Shown here: positions 19,404-30,067 of the stretch, one piece after another
Numbering within the stretch: position 1 is the first letter of the stretch
How the letters are laid out: each line of letters opens with the position of its first letter
DNA from: Dendrolimus kikuchii
Taxonomy: Eukaryota; Arthropoda; Insecta; Lepidoptera; Lasiocampidae
Length of the DNA: 64,000 bases
Assembly: GCA_019925095.2 (NCBI GenBank)
Contig: CM034407.1
Location: forward strand, 1,404,210 to 1,468,209
Direction: 5' to 3'
The notes under the pieces: model-generated
Told to the model about the DNA's origin: nothing
Seen by the model: only the letters and a program-made list of their open reading frames with translations
The model's database searches: none
Translations under genes and position numbers: made by a program

Positions 19404-20997
19404 TCAAATATATTTATATATTATATTTGTCTCCTTTCGTTTTATATATGACGTACAATTGACGCAACGCCCCGTCTTGTGTAGATTTAGCCGTTTATTT
19501 GGTCGCTCACTTTTATCAGCGTCATTGGAGAAATGATTTCCTTTATAGCGATCGTAACCCAAATTTACAGCAGGCCTAATGCGTTGTATGTTAACACTTT
19601 CTAAAGACAGGGCCTCCGCTAAAGCATACCGAAATTGCCTGTGATCCAATTTTTTTCCCTATCATGGCATCTGTATATTATGTAACTGTTTAAAATGCTA
19701 CAGTTGAGCAAGCGCCTAAAATCTTTGATATACCATTTTAGACATCTTTTACGTTCCATCAAATATGCAGAGAGTTTATGATCTTTTAGAAATACTCCTC
19801 CCATGTTTTTATTATAATTGTGCACTACAACCGGTTTCTCACATTCATCGCCTGCTCTGTGGCTTGGAGCTGTGTCATTTTTATGAAAAGTCGAAATCAT
19901 TGTAACCAATTTTACATCACGTTGCATTTTCCGTTCATTTAAATTTTTTATATTGGACGGGGTTTCCAATCTGCGACGATTAAGTGTTCCTAAAACGTCT
20001 GTGCGTCTACTCTTTAAAAAACATGCTAAGCCTACGGAGTTATAAAAATTATCCATGTATAAACAATGACCTTTATCCAGGTAACTCTCTGACAACTTCA
20101 GTACGATTTTGGAAGTTGCGTTTGTAAAACCATGCACAGTTTGTTCTGCATCTTGACTTTTTCCCGCATATATTACAAAACGTAATAGGTAGCCCGTTTC
20201 CACTTCACATAGCTCATAAGATTTAATGGCAAATCTTGCTGCTTTTGTCCGTATGCACTGTATCCAAGATAGATGCCCTTTCCATAACAAAAGAGATTCA
20301 TCTATGCTAAGTTCTTTGCGGGGGACATATATTTTAGCGATTTTTTTATTGCAGTGCTCTACGATTGGAGCTATTTTATATATTTGTCGCTCATACCCGC
20401 GAATAGTCTTTGAGATAATCATTATCCGTGAGGTGTAAAAAACGTAATAGTAAAATAAATTTATTTTTACTCATTATTTTTCTAAAGCATGGCACACCTA
20501 GTACTCCTGTCGTCCAATATTCATCGAGCCTAGCTCTGTTACATAGTGACATGTAAATTAATATAGAAAAAAATTTATATAACTCTTCTACCGTAGTTCC
20601 ATCCCAATCGTTAAGACGCGATCCATTAGTAATACGTTCTTCACTTGCACGAGCTATAATTTGCCAAGCTTATTTATTAGTCTGTTGTACTATAATTTCC
20701 ATTATTTGTCGATCTCAAATAACTTTGAATATGTTTGTGGGGAAGTTTCCTGAACAGTAGGGCCAGATTGCTCTTGATAAGACTCTTCAAAGTGAACTCG
20801 TCAACATTTTCGCTCCAAGTTAACACATTTTCTGCCACCCTTTCATGAATTAATTCAACATCTGCCACTATTTCTTCTTCCCTATTGACTTCCTCTTCCT
20901 CTAAAATCCGACGTAGATCGATATCGTCATAGTCTTCCCATTCATCAATTTCGCTACCAGAATCTACCGCTAAGGCGTCAACTAATTGCAACACCAA
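19404..20997 (-). pseudogene. piggyBac-type transposase relic (C)
   Basis: The minus strand opens at 20997 with an acidic N-terminus (DSGSEIDEWEDYDDID), ends that frame at 20677, and resumes at 20422. The core has ELSIDESLLLWKGHLSW (first Asp), CIRTKAARFAIKSYELCEV, HCLYMDNFYNSVGLACFL (second Asp) and VVHNYNKNMGGVFLKDHKL. The last block should read GGVDxxD; here the catalytic Asp is Phe, so the enzyme is dead even apart from frameshifts. The C-terminal RYALAEALSL and a Cys motif (TGRCVNCTSY) follow in another frame to 19404. About 80 residues are missing between the N-terminal and core frames. Confidence 0.8.
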
Positions 20998-20998
20998 A

Positions 20999-21225
20999 GG
21001 TGCTACAAATGCGTTGCTGCTCTCTTAAGGGAGACTGGAACTTGGTCACTGATGTCGGAACACAACTCAAGGTTGTTATGGCGACATACTTTAGACCAGG
21101 GGTGGTAGCCATCCTGTCGAGCAAATGCCCTACCACCTGGCTGTGGGTGGTTTTGTCGCCTCTTACGACAGGTCGCCCGGCCGCAGAAAATTGTAATCTT
21201 TCTCCGTTCCTGCACGGATAAAAAA
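20999..21225 (-). repeat. Dispersed repeat fragment, LINE 3'-end type
   Basis: Minus-strand sequence contains ggccgggcgacctgtcgtaa and gaggcgacaaaaccaccc, a hairpin-bearing phrase that I recall from lepidopteran LINE/SINE 3' ends. It abuts the N-terminus of the piggyBac relic at 20997. Frames across it (20978-21292) have no domain. Confidence 0.4.
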
Positions 21226-21526
21226 TTATGTACTTATTCGTAATAATTTTATTCGATACTACTATCATATCGAACCACATAAAGAAAAACAATGTTTTAC
21301 TTACTTTTTCTCGATATATCTTCTCAAAAACTTATAATTTATCTCAGTCACGTACGCCGAGGAACACAGGTCAAAACCGAATGTTCAAAATAATCTTGAC
21401 ACGAACTTCGAACGAAAATCACGTGTTTGATCAAATCAGAAGTTATCTTCACTCAATAGGAAGTCCTGTAGATTTTCAACCTTATCTTTGTAAATAGTAA
21501 AGAAAATGCAAAAAATCGCGTGAAGT

Positions 21527-21950
21527 CGTTTCAGAGCAGATCCGCGTTCCGGCAGTATAACGAGATTGCGGATATCCACGTTCCGGCATACCAAAGGTTA
21601 ACCTCTCGTATGCCATTGCGTATAAACAGATACTTGAACTTTATTTTATTGCATTTTCCATCACTAAATAGTAAGGTATTTGTCATTTATAAGCGTTACT
21701 TTCGCCAGCAAGGAAGCATCGAATTAAAAATATATAGAATAAAATATATTTAATTTTCTTCCTTTTTCCTTATAATACGTACACATATTATCGAGAAAGT
21801 TGAAAAAATAATATTTTTTTAAATTAAAAGTAATAGGAAATTTAGTTTAAAAACAGTCATATCGATCAGTTAGATGAGCGTAGATATACGTTACGGCATG
21901 ACGATAATAGCGCACATCTACGTTCCGGCGCAGCTCGTATAGGGGTGTTG
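21527..21950. repeat. piggyBac terminal regions meeting at one TTAA
   Basis: The imperfect palindrome ggcatac-caa-agg-TTAA-cct-ctc-gtatgcc spans 21585-21614, with TTAA at 21598-21601. Subterminal motifs of the type (c/t)acgttccggca occur at 21545, 21577, 21888 and 21927, two on each side. The left side belongs to relic C, the right side to relic D. TTAA is the piggyBac target, and inverted ends starting CCT are normal for the family. Confidence 0.6.
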
Positions 21951-22096
21951 CTTTTTGTCTTTTATCTATGTTTTATTTATTCTGAAATTGTTTATTGGAA
22001 AAATGTTAGTTGAATCAAATAAAATGTGATATATTTATTTCTTTAAATATTTATTGAAAACTAAAAAAAATATTACATCAATAAAAAATATCAAGA

Positions 22097-23328
22097 TCAT
22101 GTGGACAGAAATTCCTGTGTGTGATAATCCTTCCAGCGTTTTCCTACACACAAAAATACTCGGCATTTTGAACATTTAATGTTACTTTCTGTTCGCTTTT
22201 TATTCCTGAAAGCCAGACATCGCACACAGCGGCCCCGTTTATAGCGTGCCTGTCCTTTGCTAACACGTTCATCATTTTCTTCATGATCTGGGAAATGTTC
22301 TATACCATCTAACCTTCCTTCGAGTGGATGTTCTATAGCAGGTCTGTAAAGCTGCGTGGAAATATGGCGCTGCGATAACGCTTTGGCTAAGGCATAGCGA
22401 TATGCCCGATGTTTCAATTTGCTTACATGATCTTCAACGTTTGAGCGATAAAATATAAAACCATTTAATATACTATGTTTAGTAGTCTCCTGAAGACTTT
22501 GGCATACCACTTAAGGTCCCTTTTTCGTTCCAATAAGTACATGGGTAGTTTCTGGTCCTTCAAATCGACCCCACCCATGTACTTATTATAACTGTGGACT
22601 ACGAGCAGTTTGTTACAGGCTACACCTGCCCGCTGCCCAGGTGCCATGTCAGCATTGTGATATGTAGATATCATGGTCACTAATTTAACGTCTTTCCATG
22701 ACAAAATAGTAATTTTTCCGCAGTGTTGAGCAAACATTTCACCTCTCTTCATACGTCGATCAACTAAGCCTTTTATTTCTAGAGGAGTGTCTCTTCGCCG
22801 CCGATTTAGCGAACCAAGAACATATGTACCCTGTTGCTCTTTTATAAATCGAGTAAGTGCAACACTATTATAAAAATTATCCATTACTAGACAGTGTCTC
22901 TTATTGAAATAACCATCCATTAATTCAATTACAATTTTACTTGTAGCTCCTGTCAATCCATGTACTGCTTGGTCGTTTGTATGTGTACCTTTTGCACCGG
23001 TATAAATGGCCATCGTCAATAAGTAACCCGTTCTAGCTTCACATAGCTCGTAGCTTTTTATTCCAAATCGTGCTGCTTTGCTACGGATACACTTAATCCA
23101 ATTCAGTCTGTCTTTCCACAGCAGTAACGATTCATCGAGACCTAAATACTGCTGAGAAACACACAATTCCTTGAATTTCATATTGCAGTAATTAAGAATA
23201 TGTGATATTTTAAATATTTTGCGTTTATTGCGTATATTAAAATCTAAATAGTCATTGTTAATAAAATTCAGAAAACGTAATATTATATAGAAACGGTTTT
23301 TAGACATTATTTGGCGAAATTGAGGCAT
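22097..23328 (-). pseudogene. piggyBac-type transposase relic (D), nearly complete core
   Basis: The minus strand runs from 23328: MSKNRFYIILRFLNFINND, QQYLGLDESLLLWKDRLNW (first Asp), RSKAARFGIKSYELCEARTG, HCLVMDNFYNSVALTRFI (second Asp), RDTPLEIKGLVDRRMKRGE, WKDVKLVTMISTYHNADM and NKYMGGVDLKDQKLPMYL (third Asp and a following Asp). A frameshift near 22490 separates it from the end, which carries RGRCVRCLAFRNKKR and IKCSKCRVFLC, a cysteine-rich DNA-binding module, and stops at 22097. The catalytic D,D,D set is intact; the N-terminal domain is missing. It is clearly related to relic C but less damaged. Confidence 0.85.
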
Positions 23329-23522
23329 TTCTTGCGTATCAGTAGTCTACAATATTCATCCATACGTCCTCTGTGACACAAGCCCATATAAATCAAAATG
23401 GACAAAATCGGACAGATCCGGCGGGCACATCTGTGCGTGTATGGCTAGCTAAAGACAATCATGTGGTAAGTGTTTGAAGTATTTAATTTAAAAATATACG
23501 TAAAATTAAAAACATACAAATA

Positions 23523-25605
23523 TTAATCATGCGCTTCTGTTTGCCAAGGCACCGAGCCTATTATTGAAATGAAGTAGTTTGCAAATTCAGACCGTATATC
23601 ATTTGCAATAGGACCACCCCACGTGGATTACAGTTTTGCAGTTGTACTTGTTCTTGCATCGGATTTTCTGCCGCATACTGAATATCTTCAAAGTTCAGAC
23701 CGTCCTTTTCTCTTACAAAGTTATGTAACACTACACGCTTTTACAATTACGATAGCCATGTCTGGGTGGACATCCAGTGGCCGATGAAATATTCTCCATT
23801 TATTGGTTAAAATACCGAATGCACACACAACGTACCTTCTTGCCCGACTTAAACGATAGTTAAATATTTTTTTCATGTGGTCCAAATGAGTGCCTCCAAA
23901 ACGTCTTAACAAATTTGTTGACAGTGGGAAAGCGTCATCGCCCACGAAAACATAAGGCATATCTTTTTGAAGTGTTGCATGTAGAGGCCTTGATTTTGGT
24001 ATATTTAAACTACTATCATTCAGTTTCTTCCACATGGTCGACTCCTTGAATATCGAAGAATCGCATTCTTTTCCATACGAGCCAACACTCAAAAATAAAA
24101 CGATATTCTACATCAACAACAGCTAGTAAAACAAATGAGAAATAATCTTTGTAAGTAAAATACATCTAGGCACTATTATTTGGTTTCACCACTCTTATAT
24201 ATACTTAACATCAACTGCTCCAAGACATTGCGGAAAATTGGCTTTCATATCAAAACTTTTTGCAACAACCAGCAACCATATACTCTCATTATCCGGAATT
24301 TTCATGAACTCGTCTCTTAATACATTCCAGATAGTAGAACTAATTTCTTTGCATATTTTACTAATAGTTAACACACCAACTCTGTAACTATAGTGCAATT
24401 CTTTGAAGGAACCACCCGATGCTCAATATCTCTACAATAATAAAGTAGGTAAGATAATTAACATTTCTATATGAACCTATTTCAATTGCAGGTAAACTAG
24501 TATCTACAAAGTGGTTGAATCTACGAGATGCCTGGATGCGAGCAAATAAAAATGAAGTAAAAATATCCGGAGCAAGGGCTAAGTTTTCAAAGCCATATAT
24601 ATATGTAAAGGACAGATGAGTTTTTTGCAAAAAGTTGCTGAGCCTAATCGCTTTCATGATTCTATCAAGAAGCGTCCAACAGATACATGTCCAGAGGCAC
24701 CAGCGGCCAACACAATATATATAAATTTAGATCTGTCATTACCAAGTACTTCCAAAAAGTCCAAGAACCTCGATGACAAAATGAGTCAGTTTTTAGATAG
24801 CAGGCTACAGCCAGACAGAAGTAACGAACATCCAATGCTCTCTTTTTTCAAAGGTGTTCTGCCGAGCGTTACATCTTTTGACGATAACGAAACTTTAGAC
24901 TTTTAATCAGGCGTGCTGTCACTCTGATCCAAAACATTAAAAAGCAGCGTAAAAGTCGTTTATACTCATCAAATTATGGTTGGCATTCACAGTCAAGAGA
25001 TCACATGCAACAATCTGTATATTCGTCACAAAACCAGAATGTGCACCCTCCATTAAACCAGAATATCTTCCCTTCAAGTGGATATGGATATTCGACACGC
25101 CAACCCGTTGAACCAGCATCACCTATTTCGTCACAACATTCAAGTTTTAATCAAGATTCGGACTTAGATTTTAGTAATATTTAAAGTCCACTTATTTGTT
25201 TTCGAAAGTATTAAAAAAATTGAAGTTATTTCTTTAAATAAATATATGTGAACTAAAAGTGACTGTTTTATTTCTTCCTTTATACAAATTAATAGGTATA
25301 CATAATTATATTACCTTAGAAATATCGCCAACCTTTCTTCAGTACAAATGCAGTCTCTAAATCTTGTTTTGGTAGTTTATGCTCACTGATATTTGAGCCA
25401 ATAGATGGAATGTAGTTATCGACATTCGAAAACAATTGAAAAGCTTAATTTCGTCACTTCTCAATTCTGTTATCAAATTCTGATATGTACCCAAATGAAA
25501 TCTTTCTCTCAGAATTGGGTGCATCCAATATTTTCTTTCTTTGGCTGTCTTTTCTCGTTTTCTTTTTAAATAATAATACACAACAAGAACTTCGTCGACG
25601 TCCAT
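23523..25605 (-). pseudogene. PIF/Harbinger nuclease, exons spread over 2.1 kb
   Basis: The first exon starts with ATG at 25605: YYLKRKREKTAKERKYWMHP, LRERFHLGTYQNLITEL and FRMSITTFHLLAQIS. Later exons (24398-24195) give NFPQCLGAVDVKYI (first catalytic Asp of GAxDGKH) and (24092-23721) VGSYGKECDSSIF, YVFVGDDAFPLSTNLLR and NYRLSRARRYVVCAFGIL; then FVREKDGLNFEDIQYA to a stop at 23523. In the second catalytic block the usual Asp before VGS is Ser, and the usual Glu of GDEAFPL is Asp. Frame changes near 24100 and 23720 break it. This is the most complete Harbinger nuclease in the window and a MADF-BESS gene lies antisense between its first and second coding blocks. Confidence 0.75.
24492..25184 (+). 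pseudogene. MADF-BESS partner of the Harbinger element, antisense to the nuclease
   Basis: After an acceptor, caattgcag at 24491, the plus strand reads STKWLNLRDAWMRANKNEVK and GARAKFSKPYIYV (MADF), shifts frame near 24615, continues MSFLQKVAEP, a Ser/Thr/Lys linker, then FFKGVLPSVTSFDDNETLDF (BESS). Two more frame shifts near 24905-24930 lead to IQNIKKQRKSRLYSSNYG and a Gln/Asn/Ser-rich tail ending FNQDSDLDFSNI at 25184. The MADF N-terminal exon is not found. The gene sits between the first (25605-25357) and second (24398) coding blocks of the nuclease, on the other strand. Three frameshifts make it inactive. Confidence 0.65.
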
Positions 25606-25700
25606 CGTGCACAGTCGCCTCGCGTAGAGTGCTTAAAATTGGCACTAGCTTCAAACGTGGCCGACAACCGATTATTAATCGTGTATGTGAACAAAGGCGC
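25606..25700. other. Upstream end of the Harbinger nuclease
   Basis: Short stretch between the nuclease ATG (25605) and the pogo-like fragment that begins near 25700. It should hold the promoter and terminal repeat, but the end is not identifiable. Confidence 0.3.
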
Positions 25701-26130
25701 CGACATCCGATTAATATACAGATTCGATACCCGACAAGTGGGAACGAGTTCTACGAGAGGAACAAAATACCCAGAACGGGTGATGAATCACTCAAAAGCA
25801 TCAGTGCCAATTATGATGGCTTGTACAACAGCTTCAGGAGAGATACTACCCCCGTACGTCGATTATAAAGCTCAAAACTTATTTGATACTTGGACTAAGT
25901 CTGGTCCAAAAGGAGCCCGTTATAATAGAAGTCAATCTGGCTGGTTTGATAGGAACATATTTGAGGACTGGGTGACTACTATGATTCTTTCATGTTTTTA
26001 AAATAAACCTGGTAAAAAATTTATATTAGGCGATAACTTAACATCTCACCTTTCCATTGATTTGATAAAAAAATGTAAGGAGAAGGATATTAATTACACT
26101 TCCTACCAGCGAATTCTACACATCTGAAGT
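25700..26130 (+). pseudogene. pogo-like (DDE_1) transposase fragment
   Basis: The plus strand reads GTKYPERVMNHSKASVPIMM, GEILPPYVDYKAQNLFDTW, GPKGARYNRSQSGWFDRNIF and DWVTTMIL, then after a stop KPGKKFILGDNLTSHLSIDL (second catalytic Asp) and ends with CKEKDINYTS. This is the core of a pogo/CENP-B-related DDE transposase, lacking N-terminal HTH and the first Asp. A shorter relative is at 56330-56620. Stops at 26000 and beyond show it is dead. Confidence 0.7.
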
Positions 26131-26862
26131 AGATCTGCATATCCTGTGAAGAAGTAATTGTATCCTGAGCCACAGTTACCTACCTTCCATTAACCAAAGA
26201 GTTCCAGCTTCTAAATCTGGAAAAGAAGATAGTGAAGAATACCTACTGATTTTTCATTCTACTTCGTGTTTGTTCATCGTGTACACTGCACCTGAAAACA
26301 TAATAAACATCCGCAACAATTGAAGATCCATGTTTCGAGTGAGGTAACCCGATACGCAGCCTTATCGCATCGGAATGTTCCTGTCCGTCTCGTCTATATC
26401 CGTCGCCTGCGCACTGCTATTATTGTAAGTGTTCGTCTTTGGTCATCGCTTTATCTAATTAAGATTGATAAATTAGGGTTCCATAATTTATTAATTAATG
26501 TTGTCGTGATTATATTAACTTGCCATCTGTTCCGATTTAATACAATAATTTATTTGATAAATTTTCAAAACTGTCTAAATTACAAAGAGTTTTATGCTAT
26601 ATACTTCGGTTTATAAATAACTATAAAAATAAACATAATAAATTAAAAGGAAAAATTACACTGCAAGAATTACAACTTCGGCGGAATCTTTGAAGTTGGT
26701 ATCAAGTTTATTTAAACAATTTAAACAAAACTAGAGTACAGATAATATGGTTGCTGACTGGCCTTCTTGGTGCGAACACAGCATGCATTATATGAAGACA
26801 TTGAGTACATAGTAATTTAGAAAAAAAGAAGAAATTAATAATTAATTAAGTTAAACAAATAA
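26131..26862. other. No gene recognised
   Basis: About 730 bp. The right part (from about 26640) is A/T-rich and probably is the 3' untranslated tail of the minus-strand LINE fragment that follows. The open frame 26320-26616 lacks any domain. Confidence 0.4.
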
Positions 26863-27135
26863 TTAAAAAGGAGTGTGAAACTTCTTGATGTGCTTAACCG
26901 ATGCATTGAAAATATCGAGTTCGTGGGAGATATTATTGTAGGCAGTACAAAGACGATAGAGTGGTGAGTGTTGAAAGTACACAGTGCGACATGCTGGTAG
27001 AGCAAATATTTTACGATTATGCAAACGGCATCCAGCTCGTGGTACAGCGAATTTTAGTTTGTCGAGAAGTTCGGGGCTGTCAATAAAACCAGCTCGTGCA
27101 AGAATTGAACCTTTTTTGATCATCAAGTAAGGCAA
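26863..27135 (-). pseudogene. LINE RT C-terminal fragment
   Basis: The minus strand reads LARAGFIDSPELLDKLKFAV, PRAGCRLHNRKIF, CRTVYFQHSPLYRLCTAYN and LDIFNASVKHIKKF. This is the family pattern D-x-x-x-L-L-x-x-i-x-F-x-V-P...R...F......T-x-Y-x-x-x-S-P-x-x-R...Y-N that ends jockey/R1-class ORF2 proteins. Only the last 90 residues are present and the LINE is truncated at 27135. Confidence 0.6.
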
Positions 27136-27179
27136 ATTCGTGGAATCTCTAAAAACTTACTTGTTGCTGTTCCCGATCA

Positions 27180-27365
27180 CTCATAAGCGAATTTCGTTTA
27201 GCGATGAAGCGCACTTCTGGTTGCATGTGCACGTCAATAAAGTAAACTGCCGCATTTGGAGTGAAGCTAATCCTCAAGTGTATGTCGAAACACCGTTAGA
27301 TGCAGAAAAACTCATGTTTGGTTAGCTTTATGGGCTGGTGGAATCGATCCGTACTTATTTATGAT
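27180..27365 (+). pseudogene. Tc1/mariner-superfamily transposase fragment
   Basis: Encodes RISFSDEAHFWLHVHVNKVN then CRIWSEANPQVYVETPLDAE, the block around the first catalytic Asp (FSDEAHF) of DUF4817-type mariner relatives. A stop follows, with a residual LYGWWNRSVL matching the next block. It is cut on both sides and passes directly into a BEL/Pao fragment at about 27366. Confidence 0.65.
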
Positions 27366-27548
27366 ATGGTGGTCATCAAGGATGACCAACTGCCACCAAC
27401 GAAGTGGATCATCGGCCGAGTAAGAAAACTATATTTTGGGACAGACAACCTCTGCCGAGTCGCTGACATCGCTACTCCGAGGGGTTTAATTCGCCGGCCA
27501 TTAAACAAGATCTGTATCCTGCCGGTGAACAAAGATCAAGGTGCTTAA
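27366..27548 (+). pseudogene. BEL/Pao pol C-terminus (DUF5641-type)
   Basis: Reads VVIKDDQLPPTKWIIGRVRK, CRVADIATPRGLIRRPLNKI and CILPVN. This is the short domain after the integrase of BEL/Pao elements (LPPxxWxxGRV...G..RVaxxxT..G...RPxxKlxxLP). Integrase itself is absent. The next 235 bp look like the element's 3' LTR. Confidence 0.75.
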
Positions 27549-27575
27549 AAGCTGCGCTTCCAAGGAGGCGGAGGA

Positions 27576-27783
27576 TGTTCACGCTGTAAGTAGGAGTGCG
27601 GCGTGCGGTGCGGAGACCACGAGCGAGGGAGGCGCGCGCGCGGCGGACGACATTCGACTTACAAGAAAACAGGAGCGGACACGATCGTCTCGAAATATGT
27701 ATAATAATTGTATTTGAAGTGAATAATTTGCCTTTAATATACAAGTTTTAAAACACGAAGACTACCTCATTAACAGTCTCACA
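27576..27783 (+). repeat. Probable 3' LTR of the BEL/Pao fragment
   Basis: Follows a purine-rich tract (aaggaggcggagga, 27562-27575), begins tgttcacgctgt and ends agtctcaca; about 208 bp with a GC-rich 5' half. The boundary is inferred from TG...CA and the purine tract, as no second copy is present. Confidence 0.5.
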
Positions 27784-27849
27784 TATTCTTGCCTGAGAAC
27801 GATCTCTGCGTACTTCGTACGAAGTTAAATTGATTAACGTCTTAAATAA

Positions 27850-28142
27850 GAATGTAGAGTTAAAAAAAGCCGAAGAAGATGAAGATAGACTTTTCTTTTT
27901 GTCGTTGTTTAGTGAAATCAAAAAAGTGCCTGAACATATACGCCTACAAAAAAACTCAAATAATGAAAGTCATTACTGAAGCCCAAACGTCTGGATACAA
28001 CTACTGTAACTCTACTTGGTTTACGTGCGACGATTTAACTACAATCAAGGGCCATCTCAAGGATATCAGACACCAACATTTGCTAGAAATAATAACCCAC
28101 CACCAACCACCGCCCTCAGTTCCACCTACACTTTTTTATTGA
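27850..28142 (+). pseudogene. BESS-motif tail of a MADF protein
   Basis: Reads EEDEDRLFFLSLFSEIKKVP then, after a frame change, QIMKVITEAQTSGYN, followed by a Gln/Pro/Thr-rich tail. D-x-x-x-LFxLSLxxxxKxxP is the BESS motif of Harbinger MADF partners. The MADF domain itself is missing. Confidence 0.55.
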
Positions 28143-28755
28143 ACGAAGTTTATTATTGAACGAAGAAAGCGCGCCAAAATTTGACATCTGTCAACAAAAT
28201 TTTTCTTTCTTGAGGTTGATTGTGAAGTTAGTAGGAAGGTGATAAATGAAACATCGCTGCAAAGTTGTTTATATTCATCAGTCTGGCGAAACTTCTATAC
28301 AAAAGAAATGATATACGAAACGAACGTCCTTTTTATTGGCGGCTATAATCCGTTAAAATTACGAAGAGAACACTGAGAACTCCGCGACTATATCGGGCTA
28401 CGATTCTTCTACACATAGATGGATTACATCAACCGCCATTTTTAATATCATTAGTGTCAGTAGCAAGAGCAAGGTAAAAGTACTCTTGCTCATCTTACTC
28501 TGTGTGTAGTTTACTATGGTTTTCTAAAGTTATATTTTCGCGTATAAATTATTGCAACGCGTAAGCCTACTTTTAATAAGAAATAACTGTAACTTAACAA
28601 ATCAATCATTTTCGCTCAGTGAAGAGGTCTCTGCAGATGCGATAGGCGCAACAGCAAGGCGTTCCAAAATAAATACAATTTGGTAGGTAGATTCATAATT
28701 ATAATGTTGGCAAGACACTCTGTCTCTTCAGCCATTAAACGAGTCGCACGTTGTA
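28143..28755. other. No gene; contains the left part of a gypsy LTR
   Basis: No supported frame. The last part up to 28768 probably is the left portion of the LTR that continues at 35054-35101, as the PLE lies between two copies of the target word. Its left end is not identifiable. Confidence 0.4.
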
Positions 28756-28768
28756 TTCTTTTATTTTA
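28756..28768. repeat. PLE target duplication, left copy
   Basis: ttcttttatttta here and at 35041-35053 flank the PLE. A 13-bp duplication is in the range usual for Penelope-like elements. Confidence 0.7.
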
Positions 28769-29220
28769 ATATTTTCTTAAGTTTTCGCGACTTGTATACA
28801 TAATAAAACTACGTTTTAACGGTTTTAAGCGCGATAATTTTATTTGATTTTGGTTTTTCCGACGTTTCGGCCACTTTTTAGTGGCCGTGATCACGGAAGA
28901 CAAAGATGTCAAGTGTCAACGAGTATTGTTAAAGTTTTATTTAGCCTACCGCCAACTTGTTAATTTTAATTATTTAGTTTTAATTTTGTTTATGGTTATT
29001 ATTTACTCTATGGGAGCCTAATCTAATTCACTAACGCTTCGCAACATGTTGGCTTGAAGAGAAGAAGCGGCGCAAGAAACTCTTCAGCAAACATACCTAG
29101 CTCTAATAATTTTATATAATATTAAAATGGGTGGAAGGAAAATAAACGTGGCCGAAACGTCGGAAAAACTAAAATCAAATAAAATTACCGCGCTTAAAAC
29201 CGTTAAAACGTAGTTTTATT

Positions 29221-30065
29221 ATGTATACAAGTCGCGAAAACTTAAGAAAATATTATGTGAACCAGTACGGTCTGGAAATCGCAAATAAAATTCGGCGGTG
29301 TGAGTGCCTAAAAACAAAACATGCGCGTTTGGTGACATCGTTAAATTTCTTAAAAAGGTGTCGCGATGATAATATTATACCGGTATGTGTAAAATTAACA
29401 TCTAAAAAAGACATATCGGGAAGCGCCAGCATTCTACGTCAGGCTAGTTTAAAGTTATTAAGATGCCTTATCCACCAACACCGTTTAAATTTGAACAACG
29501 TAGATAGAGCTATCGAGACGCAAAACATTGAAATACAGGTAATACTATCGACAGAAGATTTCCAAAACTACATTGATATTCTTAACAAGAGAGCGAAGGT
29601 CAAATATGAACAACTAAAAAACCGCCAAATTTCAAAATACAACCAAATGTTAACAAACCAAAACAAACTTATTGGTACACGGAACGCGCAAAATATACCT
29701 GAGCTCAATTGTGATACAATTGTTGATGTGATCGGAAACGCGACCACTAATCATGTGTCACTGTCGGTGATTAATCTGTCAAAACAAACATTGGACAAAA
29801 ACACCGTTTCGGTATTAGAAAAAGGCCTTAATTACGCAATAACCTCGCGAAAAATACCTTTTGAAAACATAATCTGCAACGTAGAGGAATGTCTGGTAAG
29901 GAACAGCACGCAGAAAGAGGATGCGGAAGCTATACGACAAGATATCTCATCGGTTTCGTCGGTTCATTCTCATCATTCTCATACTTTCTTAACCAGAAAT
30001 AACCGTGCTCAGTGCAGATAAAGATAACACGACCGTCGTCATGGATACGTCTGAGTACAATAGTA
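29221..30065 (+). pseudogene. PLE protein, N-terminal part
   Basis: From ATG 29221 (MYTSRENLRKYYVNQYGLEI) the frame gives a basic, Cys-containing domain (RRCECLKTKHAR, LKRCRDDNIIP), a long helical part (RAKVKYEQLKNRQISKYN) and SKQTLDKNTVSVLEKGLNYA with PFENIICNVE, the block just before the RT in PLEs. A frame change occurs near 30000-30020, then VVMDTSEYNSI runs to 30065, where a pogo element splits it. It continues at 33108 as IQDLLSDESTY. Confidence 0.75.
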
Positions 30066-30067
30066 TA

